From Bacteroidales bacterium UBA4912 (GTDB lineage Bacteria; Bacteroidota; Bacteroidia; Bacteroidales; Dysgonomonadaceae): DNA of 64,000 bases. The stretch is taken from NCBI GenBank assembly GCA_002398875.1, contig DHCC01000026.1, forward strand, positions 15,380-79,379. Direction: 5' to 3'. The position numbers were made by a program, and so were the translations under genes. Below the pieces are notes generated by a model. It was given only the letters and a program-made list of their open reading frames with translations, searched no databases and had not been told where the DNA came from. This document shows positions 36,425 to 44,213 of the stretch, piece after piece; within the stretch, counting starts at the first letter, position 1; each line of letters starts with the position of its first letter.

Positions 36425-37045
36425 ATGGCACGAATAAAAATTACAGGGATAATATCGGGAAAGGTTGGACCTGTAAGCATCTATGAAACAAAATTTGGTA
36501 CTCAGGTAGTTAGGTCAATTACTAAAGCACGCGATCCCAAAACGCCAAAACAACTGGCACACAGAATGAAATTTTCATTGGTAAACAAAGGTCTGTCACC
36601 CCTTAACGAAGCTATAAAAATCGGTTTTAGAGGAGATAGCAGGACCTATAGAAAACAGATCAGCAGGGCTTATCATAAAGCAATAGAAGGTAAGTACCCG
36701 AATTTTACCTTAGATTACAGTAAGATAAAAATTGCAGAAGGAGATGTTCAGTTGCCGGCAGATATTGCTGTTAGAATTCATGAGAATTCACGGCTGGTGA
36801 GATTCACCTGGAATCCCGAAATCAGTTCTGATTCAAAGTACGCTAATGGTAAAGACAAAATCAAAATCATCTGTTTAAATGAAGAATTAAAAGAGACAAC
36901 AAAACTCAACAGTGTTGTGCGGCGCTCAGCAGGTGAAGCAGCAGTTGAACTTCCTAAAGGATGGGTTCCTGCAGACACTCATTTCTGGATTTATCTTGAA
37001 TCAAACAATTCAGAGATGAATTCGGATAGTGTGTACGTGAAATAA
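36425..37045 (+). CDS. DUF6266 family protein
   Basis: About 206 residues from the ATG at 36425 (MARIKITGIISGKVGPVSIY); the frame is open further upstream to 36377 but the family begins with MARIK. The N-terminal pattern, a glycine-rich SGKVG turn followed by a charged TKARDPKTPKQLAHRMKF stretch, is characteristic of DUF6266 in Bacteroidota, and the remainder reads as beta-rich with a final WIYLE and SVYVK. There is no signal peptide or membrane segment. Function unknown. It is monocistronic, convergent with the permease gene (6 bp apart), and preceded by an unusual palindromic repeat. The family name is from motif memory. Confidence 0.72.
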   Translation: MARIKITGIISGKVGPVSIYETKFGTQVVRSITKARDPKTPKQLAHRMKFSLVNKGLSPLNEAIKIGFRGDSRTYRKQISRAYHKAIEGKYPNFTLDYSKIKIAEGDVQLPADIAVRIHENSRLVRFTWNPEISSDSKYANGKDKIKIICLNEELKETTKLNSVVRRSAGEAAVELPKGWVPADTHFWIYLESNNSEMNSDSVYVK

Positions 37046-37050
37046 ATATT

Positions 37051-38298
37051 CTACTCGAACATTATCGATTTTGAGGGAGTAATTCTGGCTACTAGATAAG
37101 ACGGGCCAATCATCATTAGCAAGGATACTAAAAGTGTGCCTGCATTAAGAAGTAAAATGTACAACAGATTTAAGTCTACAGGTACAGCAGAGAGATAATA
37201 GGTTGATGGGTCTAGTATTAATATCTTGAATTGATCCTGTATAAAGCAGAATACCAATGCAATTACATTTCCCCAAAGCATACCTCTTCCAATAAGAAAT
37301 GCTGATAGATAAAGAAATACTTTGCGTATACTGAAATCTCTGGCACCCATTGATTTCAGTATGCCGATCATATTGGTTCTTTCCAGAATAATAATGAGAA
37401 GACCGGATATCATTGTGAATCCTGATACTATTAGCATTAAAATAATTATTACCCACACGTTCATATTCAATAGTTCGAGCCAGTTGAAAATCATTGGGTT
37501 GATATCTTTAATAGATCTGGTATATAGCGAATTACCCAATCGGTCTTTATATGATGCCATATCAAAAAAGAGATCCTGAGTAATTAAATCCAGATTGTCG
37601 TAATCATTAACCAGCACCTCAATGCCGCTTGCCATATCGTCATCCCACTCGTTAAGATTACCAAGAATATCCTTTTCTGTTAGAATAAACAGTTGATCGT
37701 AATCTTCAAAGTTGGTCTCATATATACCTGTAATATCGAAACGGCGGGCACGAACAGGTTCCTGAACAAAGTAACAGGTAAATTTATCTCCCGTTTTTAA
37801 CTGAAGCTTATCAGCAATATTTTTTGATATAATTGCCTGGTTGGCTGATGTTGTATCATCTGCATTGATGACATCCCCTTCAAGAAGGTTAGTTTTGAAG
37901 AAGTCCCATTTATAACTTTCAGAAACTCCTTTTAATACAACACCCATAAAATCCTCATCGGTTTTTATAATTCCGGGCTTAGTTATAAATTCCTGGATGT
38001 GACTGATCTCGGGATTTGAGTTAAGTTTATTAATAAGTGAATCGGATATTGAAATAGGAGTGTGTTCGTAAGATACATTACTTTCAAAAGCAGTTATTTG
38101 AATGTGGGAACCAAAACCGATAACTTTTGCCCGGATTTCTTTTTTGAAGCCAACAATTATGCATACAGCCACAATCATTACGGCAAGTCCGAGTGCAATA
38201 CCCGCAATTGCAATCTTTATTGCGGGAGATGATACCTGTTTGTCGTTTTTCTTTTCTCCCTTATAAATTCTTCTTGCTATGAAAAGTTCCGAGTTCAT
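37051..38298 (-). CDS. FtsX-family ABC transporter permease (LolC/LolE-like)
   Basis: A 415-residue inner-membrane protein: N-terminal ARRIYKGEKKN before a first membrane segment (about 27-50), a large periplasmic MacB-type domain (about 51-270), then three membrane segments with VIIILMLIVSGFTMISGLLI and GILKSMGA, the FtsX signature. Such permeases pair with an ATPase to release lipoproteins to LolA or drive other envelope work. No ATPase gene is adjacent. It starts 2 bp after the aminotransferase stop on the same strand. Confidence 0.86.
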   Translation of the reverse strand: MNSELFIARRIYKGEKKNDKQVSSPAIKIAIAGIALGLAVMIVAVCIIVGFKKEIRAKVIGFGSHIQITAFESNVSYEHTPISISDSLINKLNSNPEISHIQEFITKPGIIKTDEDFMGVVLKGVSESYKWDFFKTNLLEGDVINADDTTSANQAIISKNIADKLQLKTGDKFTCYFVQEPVRARRFDITGIYETNFEDYDQLFILTEKDILGNLNEWDDDMASGIEVLVNDYDNLDLITQDLFFDMASYKDRLGNSLYTRSIKDINPMIFNWLELLNMNVWVIIILMLIVSGFTMISGLLIIILERTNMIGILKSMGARDFSIRKVFLYLSAFLIGRGMLWGNVIALVFCFIQDQFKILILDPSTYYLSAVPVDLNLLYILLLNAGTLLVSLLMMIGPSYLVARITPSKSIMFE

Positions 38299-38300
38299 GT

Positions 38301-39503
38301 TTACATTTCTCGCACTCTCTTATACTCTTCCAGAGCCTTCTCTAGTACCGTTAGTGCTTTATCAAGATCTTCAATATTAAGTACATAAGCAATTCTGACT
38401 TCATTTGTTCCCAACCCCGGTGTTACATAGAAACCTGTAGCAGGAGCCATAAAGATAGTCTGCCCTTCGTAGCGGAAGTCCGACAGACACCATGCGCAAA
38501 ACTTATCAGCATCATCAATAGGGAGCCTTGCCAGAGTGTAAAAAGCACCTTGAGGCATAGGTGAATAGACACCCGGGATTTTGTTAAGTCGGTCGATAAG
38601 GAAATCGCGTCGACTTTTATATTCTTCAAAATTGCGTTGCATATAACTGCTGTCTTCGCTGAGAGAAGCATTTGCTGCAATCTGACCAATTAGTGGCGGA
38701 CTGAGTCGGGCCTGGCAAAACTTCATTACTGTGTCGTGAACCTTCTTGTTTTTAGTGATCAATGCACCAATTCTGATTCCACATTCACTGTATCGTTTTG
38801 AAACTGAGTCGATAAGAACTACATTCTCTTCCACATCTTCCAGATGACATGCTGATACGTAAGGGGTATCATTATAGATGAACTCCCTGTAAACCTCATC
38901 AGAAAACAAATATAAATTATATTTCTTAACGAGCAGTCTTATCTTTTCCATTTCCTGTGGAGTATAAACATAACCGGTAGGGTTATTTGGATTACAGATA
39001 AGTATGCCTTTTGTACGTTCATTGATAAGTTTTTCGAACTCCTCAATAGCAGGAAGTGCGAAATTTGATTCCATATTGGAAGGGATGGTCCTAATGACTG
39101 CTCCCGCAGAAATTGCAAAAGCCATATAATTGGCATAAGCCGGTTCTGGTACAATAATTTCGTCTCCCGGATTAAGGCATGCCATAAACGCGTATAAAAC
39201 GGCTTCAGAACCACCCGCAGTTATAATGATTTCGTTCGCTTTTAAGTTGATATCGAACTTTTTGTAATACTCAACCAGATTTTCTCTGTAGAACAGGTAT
39301 CCGTCGCTTGGACTGTATTCCAGTGTAGTGCGATCAATAGAACGGATTGCTTGCAGTGCTGTTACAGGAGAAGGCAAATCGGGCTGTCCGATATTCAGAT
39401 GATACACCTTTACTCCTTCAGCTTTTGCTGCATCCGAGAGTGGCGCTAATTTTCGTATAGGTGAGGCGGGCATTTGATAGCCACGCGTTGAAATGTCTGG
39501 CAT
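38301..39503 (-). CDS. pyridoxal phosphate-dependent aminotransferase (class I/II)
   Basis: About 400 residues. I chose the ATG at 39503 (MPDISTRGYQMPASPIRKL); the frame extends only to a TTG at 39524. Fold-type I landmarks: YHLNIGQPDLPSP, GGSEAVLYAF for cofactor binding, CNPNNPTGYVY, FSDEVYREF, the PLP lysine in SVSKRYSECGIRIG and the late EVRIAYVL with the carboxylate-binding Arg. The substrate is probably aspartate or another amino acid; the family is too broad to decide. It precedes the FtsX-type permease gene with a 2-bp gap. Confidence 0.9.
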   Translation of the reverse strand: MPDISTRGYQMPASPIRKLAPLSDAAKAEGVKVYHLNIGQPDLPSPVTALQAIRSIDRTTLEYSPSDGYLFYRENLVEYYKKFDINLKANEIIITAGGSEAVLYAFMACLNPGDEIIVPEPAYANYMAFAISAGAVIRTIPSNMESNFALPAIEEFEKLINERTKGILICNPNNPTGYVYTPQEMEKIRLLVKKYNLYLFSDEVYREFIYNDTPYVSACHLEDVEENVVLIDSVSKRYSECGIRIGALITKNKKVHDTVMKFCQARLSPPLIGQIAANASLSEDSSYMQRNFEEYKSRRDFLIDRLNKIPGVYSPMPQGAFYTLARLPIDDADKFCAWCLSDFRYEGQTIFMAPATGFYVTPGLGTNEVRIAYVLNIEDLDKALTVLEKALEEYKRVREM

Positions 39504-39611
39504 AATGTAATAAATAAGGCGCAAAGTTAATAAAAAAGTTTTCCTTTTGTAGCTTTTCGAATGATTAACACAAATTGAAACAGATTGGGAATTTGTGTAA
39601 TGTATTATGCT

Positions 39612-39619
39612 TACTTTTG
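39612..39619 (+). promoter_or_regulatory. candidate -7 element for the GH16-fold lipoprotein gene
   Basis: TACTTTTG matches TAnnTTTG, 62 bp before the ATG at 39681. A TTG lies 24 nt upstream, a poor -33 spacing. Confidence 0.38.
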
Positions 39620-39680
39620 CAGTTCAATTTAAATTGTTTTGTATCAAATTCCTGAAACAAAAAGCAATCAAGTTTAGAAT

Positions 39681-40469
39681 ATGAAGAGATATACAGTTTT
39701 ATTTTTTGTGGTTATATCAGTAGTTCTACTGAGTTCATGTTTTCAGCAATATAATGAAGATGAGTCATTTAGGCTAGGGTGGTCACTAACTCGGGAGGAT
39801 AATTTTAATAAAATGCCTGAAGAGGCAAAATGGACTAAAACTCTTAGAAGTAAACCTCACATGTACAGGTATATGAGTGACAGTGAGCTAGTTTATGAAA
39901 TAAATGAAGGTAATATTGTACTAAAAGGAATAGTAGATCCTGAGGGCAATCCAAAACTACCATTCTTAACAGGGGGAATCAATACAAAGGCTTTTAAGGC
40001 AGGCGAAACTACAAGAATAGAAGTGAGAGCTCGTATAAATCCAACCTCAGGAGTTACACCTTATATTGCATTAGTACCAAATAACACTAATGATAATATT
40101 GTTATAGATATTATTGAGCAATATGGTGCTGATAAATTCATTTATCAATCGGTAACTTCTGAATATACTACTACAGAGGGCATGCCTGACAACCCGCCAT
40201 CGAGTGCGTTGGTTAGTGTTAATCCAAGTGAATATCATATTTATGGTGTAGAGAAATACCCCGATAGTCTGGTGTTTTATGTTGACGGCAGCCGTACAAA
40301 AAAATACCCCCGTATACCTACAGATATACCGGGGCAATTTCCTTATAATGATTTGGATTTCGACCTGTTTATGGGACTTCGTCTGAACAAGGATACTGAT
40401 CCGGAAGTTTTACCGGTAGATTTTTATATTGACTGGGTTCGATTTTACGAACCTGCTGCAGACAAGTAA
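39681..40469 (+). CDS. GH16-fold lipoprotein lacking the catalytic nucleophile
   Basis: A 262-residue predicted lipoprotein (signal peptide, lipobox LSSC at Cys20). The rest has the concanavalin-like fold of family GH16: KWTKTLR near the start, TRIEVRARI, YHIYGVEKYPDSLVFYVDGS (compare the family's HxYxxxW...WYVDG) and a C-terminal DFYIDWVRFYE. The GH16 active site is E-[ILV]-D-x-x-E. Here residues 141-146 read VIDIIE, so the central Asp and the acid/base Glu remain but the nucleophile Glu is Val141. It therefore looks catalytically dead, perhaps a glycan-binding surface lipoprotein. It is convergent with queF and has no PUL partner beside it. Confidence 0.78.
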   Translation: MKRYTVLFFVVISVVLLSSCFQQYNEDESFRLGWSLTREDNFNKMPEEAKWTKTLRSKPHMYRYMSDSELVYEINEGNIVLKGIVDPEGNPKLPFLTGGINTKAFKAGETTRIEVRARINPTSGVTPYIALVPNNTNDNIVIDIIEQYGADKFIYQSVTSEYTTTEGMPDNPPSSALVSVNPSEYHIYGVEKYPDSLVFYVDGSRTKKYPRIPTDIPGQFPYNDLDFDLFMGLRLNKDTDPEVLPVDFYIDWVRFYEPAADK

Positions 40470-40490
40470 TTTCGGATTAATAAAACTAAT

Positions 40491-40949
40491 TTATAATGGG
40501 AAAGAGTGAGAAAATAGACGCTCTTCAGCCAGTTTTTGATATTTTGTACCTTCTCGCCCCCAATTGGCATAAGGATTAATGCTTATACCTCCGCGAGGTG
40601 TAAATATTCCTGTGACTTCTATGTATTTGGGATCCATTAGCTTAATAAGATCCTTCATAATTATATTAACACAGTCTTCGTGAAATGCTCCATGATTTCT
40701 GAAGCTAAAGAGATATAATTTCAGACTTTTGCTTTCTACCATCCTGATATCAGGTATGTAATCTATGCGTATGGTGGCAAAATCAGGCTGACCGGTGATT
40801 GGACAGAGACTAGTGAATTCCGGGCAATCGAAAGTCACCCAGTAATCATTTCCCTGATGTTTATTTTCAAATGCTTCCAGCATTTCAGGGGCATAATTAT
40901 CTTTATATTCAGTTTTGCCACCCAGATGGCTTAATCCTTTTATTTCCAT
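40491..40949 (-). CDS. queF: NADPH-dependent 7-cyano-7-deazaguanine reductase
   Basis: The 152-residue enzyme reduces preQ0 to preQ1 in queuosine synthesis. The catalytic Cys49 and Asp56 lie in FTSLCPITGQPDF, the NADPH-binding motif is ESKSLKLYLFSFRNHGAFHE, and TGIFTPRGGISINPY ends the domain. It is the short single-domain QueF type. It lies 26 bp downstream of queC on the same strand, so two consecutive pathway steps share a transcript. Confidence 0.96.
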   Translation of the reverse strand: MEIKGLSHLGGKTEYKDNYAPEMLEAFENKHQGNDYWVTFDCPEFTSLCPITGQPDFATIRIDYIPDIRMVESKSLKLYLFSFRNHGAFHEDCVNIIMKDLIKLMDPKYIEVTGIFTPRGGISINPYANWGREGTKYQKLAEERLFSHSFPL

Positions 40950-40975
40950 AATTTATTGTTAAGTTGATTTGTTAT

Positions 40976-41638
40976 TTAACGCTCATCAAGATATTCCTTA
41001 AGTCCTTTGTTGCGCAGTACACATGAAGGGCAATGGCCACATCCCTCTGCCAGTATGCCGTTGTAGCAGGTGAGAGTTTCGTTTTTTACAATCTCAAATA
41101 CACCAATCTCATCAGCCAGTTGCCATACCTCTTTTTTATTTCGCCACATAAGTGGGGTGTGTATGACAAACTGTTTATCCATAGCAAGATTAAGAGTAGC
41201 ATTAGCCGAACGTATAAATGTGTCCCTACAATCAGGGTAGCCACTGTAATCAGCCTCTGATACACCTGTAACAATATGACGTATATCTTGTGAATAAGCT
41301 ATTGTTGCAGCATAAGTAAGAAATAGTAAATTCCTGCCGGGCACAAAAGTATTAGGATATGAGTCTGCCGGTTTTTCACTATCCATAATCATAGAGAGAG
41401 TAGTTAAAGAGTTTGGTGCTAAGTGTGAAATTACACCTGTATCAAGTACCCGAAAAGATGTATTTGATATTTTAGCAATTCTTTCAGCATTTTCTACCTC
41501 TTGAGAGTGTCTCTGTCCGTAAGAGAAACAGAGTGCGTGCACATTTCTGAAATACTGTTTAGCCCAATAGAGGCATGTGGTAGAGTCTTGACCCCCAGAA
41601 AATAGTACTAGTGCATCTTCTTTTGAATAATCCTTCAT
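40976..41638 (-). CDS. queC: 7-cyano-7-deazaguanine synthase
   Basis: The 220-residue ATP-dependent enzyme makes preQ0 from carboxy-deazaguanine. It shows the PP-loop ALVLFSGGQDSTTCLYW, FVPGRNLLFLTYAA, and the zinc site of spaced Cys residues in CGHCPSCVLR near the C-terminus, with the first Cys in LTCYNG. It leads the queC-queF operon. The 60-nt leader is structured and resembles a preQ1-I riboswitch (see 41639-41674). Confidence 0.95.
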   Translation of the reverse strand: MKDYSKEDALVLFSGGQDSTTCLYWAKQYFRNVHALCFSYGQRHSQEVENAERIAKISNTSFRVLDTGVISHLAPNSLTTLSMIMDSEKPADSYPNTFVPGRNLLFLTYAATIAYSQDIRHIVTGVSEADYSGYPDCRDTFIRSANATLNLAMDKQFVIHTPLMWRNKKEVWQLADEIGVFEIVKNETLTCYNGILAEGCGHCPSCVLRNKGLKEYLDER

Positions 41639-41674
41639 TAAACTTTGTTTTTATGTGGTTTCCTAAGCTACACA
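41639..41674 (-). promoter_or_regulatory. possible preQ1-I-like riboswitch in the queC leader
   Basis: On the - strand the 36 nt before the queC ATG can be read as a preQ1-I aptamer: a 4-bp P1 (UGUG 41671-41674 with CACA 41654-41657), a 12-nt loop, a C at 41658 just before the 3' strand in the place of the ligand-pairing C, then an A-rich tail (UAAAAACAAAG) whose AAG can pair with CUU in the loop to close an H-type pseudoknot. P1 is short and loop conservation is partial. The position upstream of a queuosine gene supports the idea; I have only the sequence by eye. Confidence 0.35.
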
Positions 41675-41696
41675 GAAAGCAATTGGCTTTCGTGTA

Positions 41697-41704
41697 CAAA
41701 AATA
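41697..41704 (-). promoter_or_regulatory. candidate -7 element for queC-queF
   Basis: The - strand reads TATTTTTG. A start about 7 nt downstream would give a leader of roughly 52 nt, beginning at a hairpin (41670-41695, ACGAAAGC / GCTTTCTGT with one bulge). Confidence 0.4.
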
Positions 41705-41971
41705 CAATTTTTCCAGCATATTTTCTAAGATTATTCGATGTAAGACTTTAGTGGTATTAACATTCTAAGCAGAATAAGGTGTTTTTTGAAAATATTCCAA
41801 TTATTTTCATGAGTAAATAAAAGTAATTAAATACAAGTTAAAATATTAAATAAGAGTGTATTGAGTTTTGTACGAGGAGTATTTTTCATAATTGAAATAT
41901 TGATTTAACAAAACTTGTTGAACTTGTTTTTTAAACCAGTGTTATATTTTTAGATACGAAAAATATGTATA

Positions 41972-42040
41972 AATTAAGCCGTCCAAATTTCACAATTCGA
42001 ACGGCTCCACAATTAAGGTGTCATATAAAAATGACAGTGA
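41972..42040 (-). ncRNA. possible small RNA between queC and pstS
   Basis: The 629-bp interval 41639-42267 holds no gene. On the - strand a TATTTTTG element (42043-42050) is followed at the predicted start by a 6-bp hairpin (TGTCAT / ATGACA, 42019-42036) and then a 13-bp hairpin (41977-42006) with a GUGA (GNRA) tetraloop. The two imperfect pairs of the second stem are G-U on the - strand but mismatches on +, which points to a - strand RNA. A loose T-rich stretch follows. No known family is recognised. Confidence 0.3.
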
Positions 42041-42170
42041 TACAAAAATAAACATTTTTTGTATATAGATTATTTTTTATCATATATTATTATTATTTAA
42101 TTGCTAATAAATATTAAAAATAATATAGATAAATCTATTAGACTTATCCTTGAATAAAATAACGGGGAAA

Positions 42171-42210
42171 CTTAACAAATATGTAACATTTTTGTAATAG
42201 GAATTTAACT
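42171..42210 (+). promoter_or_regulatory. Pho box array upstream of pstS
   Basis: Four heptamers, CTTAACA, TGTAACA, TGTAATA and TTTAACT, are spaced by exactly 4 nt (period 11 bp). This is the direct-repeat architecture bound by PhoB-type regulators, with a different base sequence from the enteric one. The array ends 9 bp before the -7 element TACTTTTG and takes the place of the -33 box, as expected for an activator site. The operon downstream encodes a PhoB/PhoR pair. Confidence 0.65.
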
Positions 42211-42219
42211 TACAAATTG

Positions 42220-42227
42220 TACTTTTG
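42220..42227 (+). promoter_or_regulatory. -7 element of the pst-pho operon
   Basis: TACTTTTG matches TAnnTTTG, 40 bp before the pstS ATG. No properly spaced -33 element is present, consistent with activation from the adjoining heptamer array. Confidence 0.5.
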
Positions 42228-42267
42228 TGGACAAGCTTTGAAACATGATATTTTAGGTTTATTATTA

Positions 42268-43338
42268 ATGAGGAGATTATTTCTGTTTTTACTCTTCCCG
42301 TTATTGTTACAGTCATGCAATAATAACTCAGGCACTACAGGGGGAAGTAGTTCACAAAGTACCATATCCGGCGCCGGTGCAACATTTCCCTACCCATATT
42401 ATAATATAGTTTTTAGAGACTTTATGCGGTATAATGAAGATAAAACCGTTAATTATGGAGCAATTGGAAGTGGGGGTGGTATAAGAAGTTTACGTGATCA
42501 TTCAGTGGATTTTGGTGCCAGCGATGCTTTTCTTAATGAAAAAGAAATTGAGTCGATGAATGGTGAGGTAATTCATATTGCAACTTGCATGGGCGGAGTT
42601 GTTATGGCTTATACACTTGAGGGTGTAGATAGTTTAAGACTGACCGGTCAGCTTATTTCGGATATATATCTTGGTAAAATTGAGAAATGGAACGATCAGC
42701 GTATTGTTGCTGAAAATCCTGATATAAAACTTCCAGATCTTGATATAACACCTGTTTACAGGTCTGATGGAAGCGGGACTACATTTAACTTTTCAGAATA
42801 CCTGTCAGTCGTGAGCCAGGAGTGGAACCGTATAATGGGAAAAGGTAAATCACTTAAGTGGCCGGCAGGTATAGCTGCAAAAGGTAATCCCGGAGTAGCA
42901 GGAATAGTACAACAAACTGAGGGTGCAATAGGGTATATTGGTTCGGAGTATGCACTTACTCTAAGATTGCCTACAGCAAAATTGAAAAATAGAGCAGGGA
43001 ATTACGTGGATGCTACATTGGAAACGATTTCTGCTGCTGCAAATGTTACACTACCAGATGATATGAGAGCAACTATAACTGATTCAGATGACCCAAACGC
43101 ATATCCAATAAGTCTTTTTACCTGGATTCTGGTATACAAGGATCAGGCCTATGACAACCGTACCCTTGAAGAGGCTCAGGATATTGTGGAGTTATTAGAG
43201 TACGTAATCAGTCCTGAAGGACAAAAAGTAGCAGCTCAAATAAACTATGCTCCTTTATCTGAGCAGGCACTTGAAATAAACAGCAGACTAATAAAACAGA
43301 TAAATTATGGAGGATTATCGATTACTCCACAAAATTGA
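42268..43338 (+). CDS. pstS: phosphate ABC transporter substrate-binding lipoprotein
   Basis: About 356 residues from the ATG at 42268; the frame opens earlier at a TTG but MRRLFLFLLFPLLLQSC is a clean lipoprotein signal with Cys17. Phosphate-binding features: ISGAGATFPYPYYNIVF at the start of the mature domain, GSGGGIRSLRD, DFGASDAFL, and RSDGSGTTFNFSEYLS. It is the first gene of the operon and follows a heptamer array resembling a Pho box. It captures phosphate outside the inner membrane for PstCAB. Confidence 0.96.
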   Translation: MRRLFLFLLFPLLLQSCNNNSGTTGGSSSQSTISGAGATFPYPYYNIVFRDFMRYNEDKTVNYGAIGSGGGIRSLRDHSVDFGASDAFLNEKEIESMNGEVIHIATCMGGVVMAYTLEGVDSLRLTGQLISDIYLGKIEKWNDQRIVAENPDIKLPDLDITPVYRSDGSGTTFNFSEYLSVVSQEWNRIMGKGKSLKWPAGIAAKGNPGVAGIVQQTEGAIGYIGSEYALTLRLPTAKLKNRAGNYVDATLETISAAANVTLPDDMRATITDSDDPNAYPISLFTWILVYKDQAYDNRTLEEAQDIVELLEYVISPEGQKVAAQINYAPLSEQALEINSRLIKQINYGGLSITPQN

Positions 43339-43355
43339 CAGAACAACAAAGTGAA

Positions 43356-44213
43356 ATGAAAGACAAAATATTCCGCTTTTTACTATTTTTTGCAGCACTT
43401 ATTATACTGCTTTTGACTGCAGGTATAATTTTTGCACTGGTAAGCAGGTCAACTGAAGCATTTCAGGAATATGGTATCTGGGGTTTTATTGCTAATCCGG
43501 AGTGGGATCCGAGACCTGCAACTGAAGAGTATGGTGCTTTATCATTTATAGTCGGGACATTATATACTGCATTTTTTGCTCTGTTTCTATGTGTTCCCTT
43601 CTCTTTGTCTGTAGCGCTTTTTAATGGTGAATACTTCAAAGGTAAGAGAATTTCATCTTTTGTGAGATCAATAGTAGATTTATTGGCAGGTATACCATCA
43701 ATAGTTTACGGACTATGGGGATTTTATGCTGTACGTCCATTAATAATTGATTTGGGAATAAATGCACAGGGATTTGGTATTTTCCTGTCTTCTATAGTTT
43801 TAGCTATAATGATTATTCCTTACGCATCATCACTTAGTACTGAGTTTATTTCTATGGTTCCAAATAAACTGAAGGAGGGTGCTTATAGTCTTGGTGCCAC
43901 ACAATTTGAGGTAATACAGAACATCAGTTTGCCTACAGCAAGATCAGGTATTGTAGCATCGTATATTTTAGCATTGGGACGTGCACTTGGTGAAACAATG
44001 GCTGTTACAATGCTTATAGGTAATACAGACAGAATTCCAAAAGGTTTGCGTGACACAGGTAATACCATGGCGAGTGTAATTGCTAATCAGTTTGGCGAAG
44101 CAGACGGATTAAAACTTAGTTCACTTATCGCAATCGGACTTCTATTATTTGTTATAACTGCACTTATCAATATGATTGCAAAACTTGTAATGAAAAAAGT
44201 AGCAAGTATATGA
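43356..44213 (+). CDS. pstC: phosphate ABC transporter permease PstC
   Basis: About 285 residues from the ATG at 43356; a TTG at 43335 that overlaps the pstS stop (TTGA) is an alternative start in frame. Six membrane segments are seen, with VDLLAGIPSIVYGLWGF and the EAA-loop region YSLGATQFEVIQNISLPTAR followed by GRALGETMAVTML. It forms the channel with PstA. The stop overlaps the pstA start by 4 bp (ATGA). Confidence 0.95.
   Translation: MKDKIFRFLLFFAALIILLLTAGIIFALVSRSTEAFQEYGIWGFIANPEWDPRPATEEYGALSFIVGTLYTAFFALFLCVPFSLSVALFNGEYFKGKRISSFVRSIVDLLAGIPSIVYGLWGFYAVRPLIIDLGINAQGFGIFLSSIVLAIMIIPYASSLSTEFISMVPNKLKEGAYSLGATQFEVIQNISLPTARSGIVASYILALGRALGETMAVTMLIGNTDRIPKGLRDTGNTMASVIANQFGEADGLKLSSLIAIGLLLFVITALINMIAKLVMKKVASI

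Noticed and set aside
39681..40469. Active GH16 endoglucanase
   Set aside because: The nucleophile Glu of the E-x-D-x-x-E motif is Val141.
42104..42316. 70-codon open frame on - across the pstS promoter
   Set aside because: It overlaps the Pho-like array and the pstS start, has no recognisable motif and low-complexity composition.
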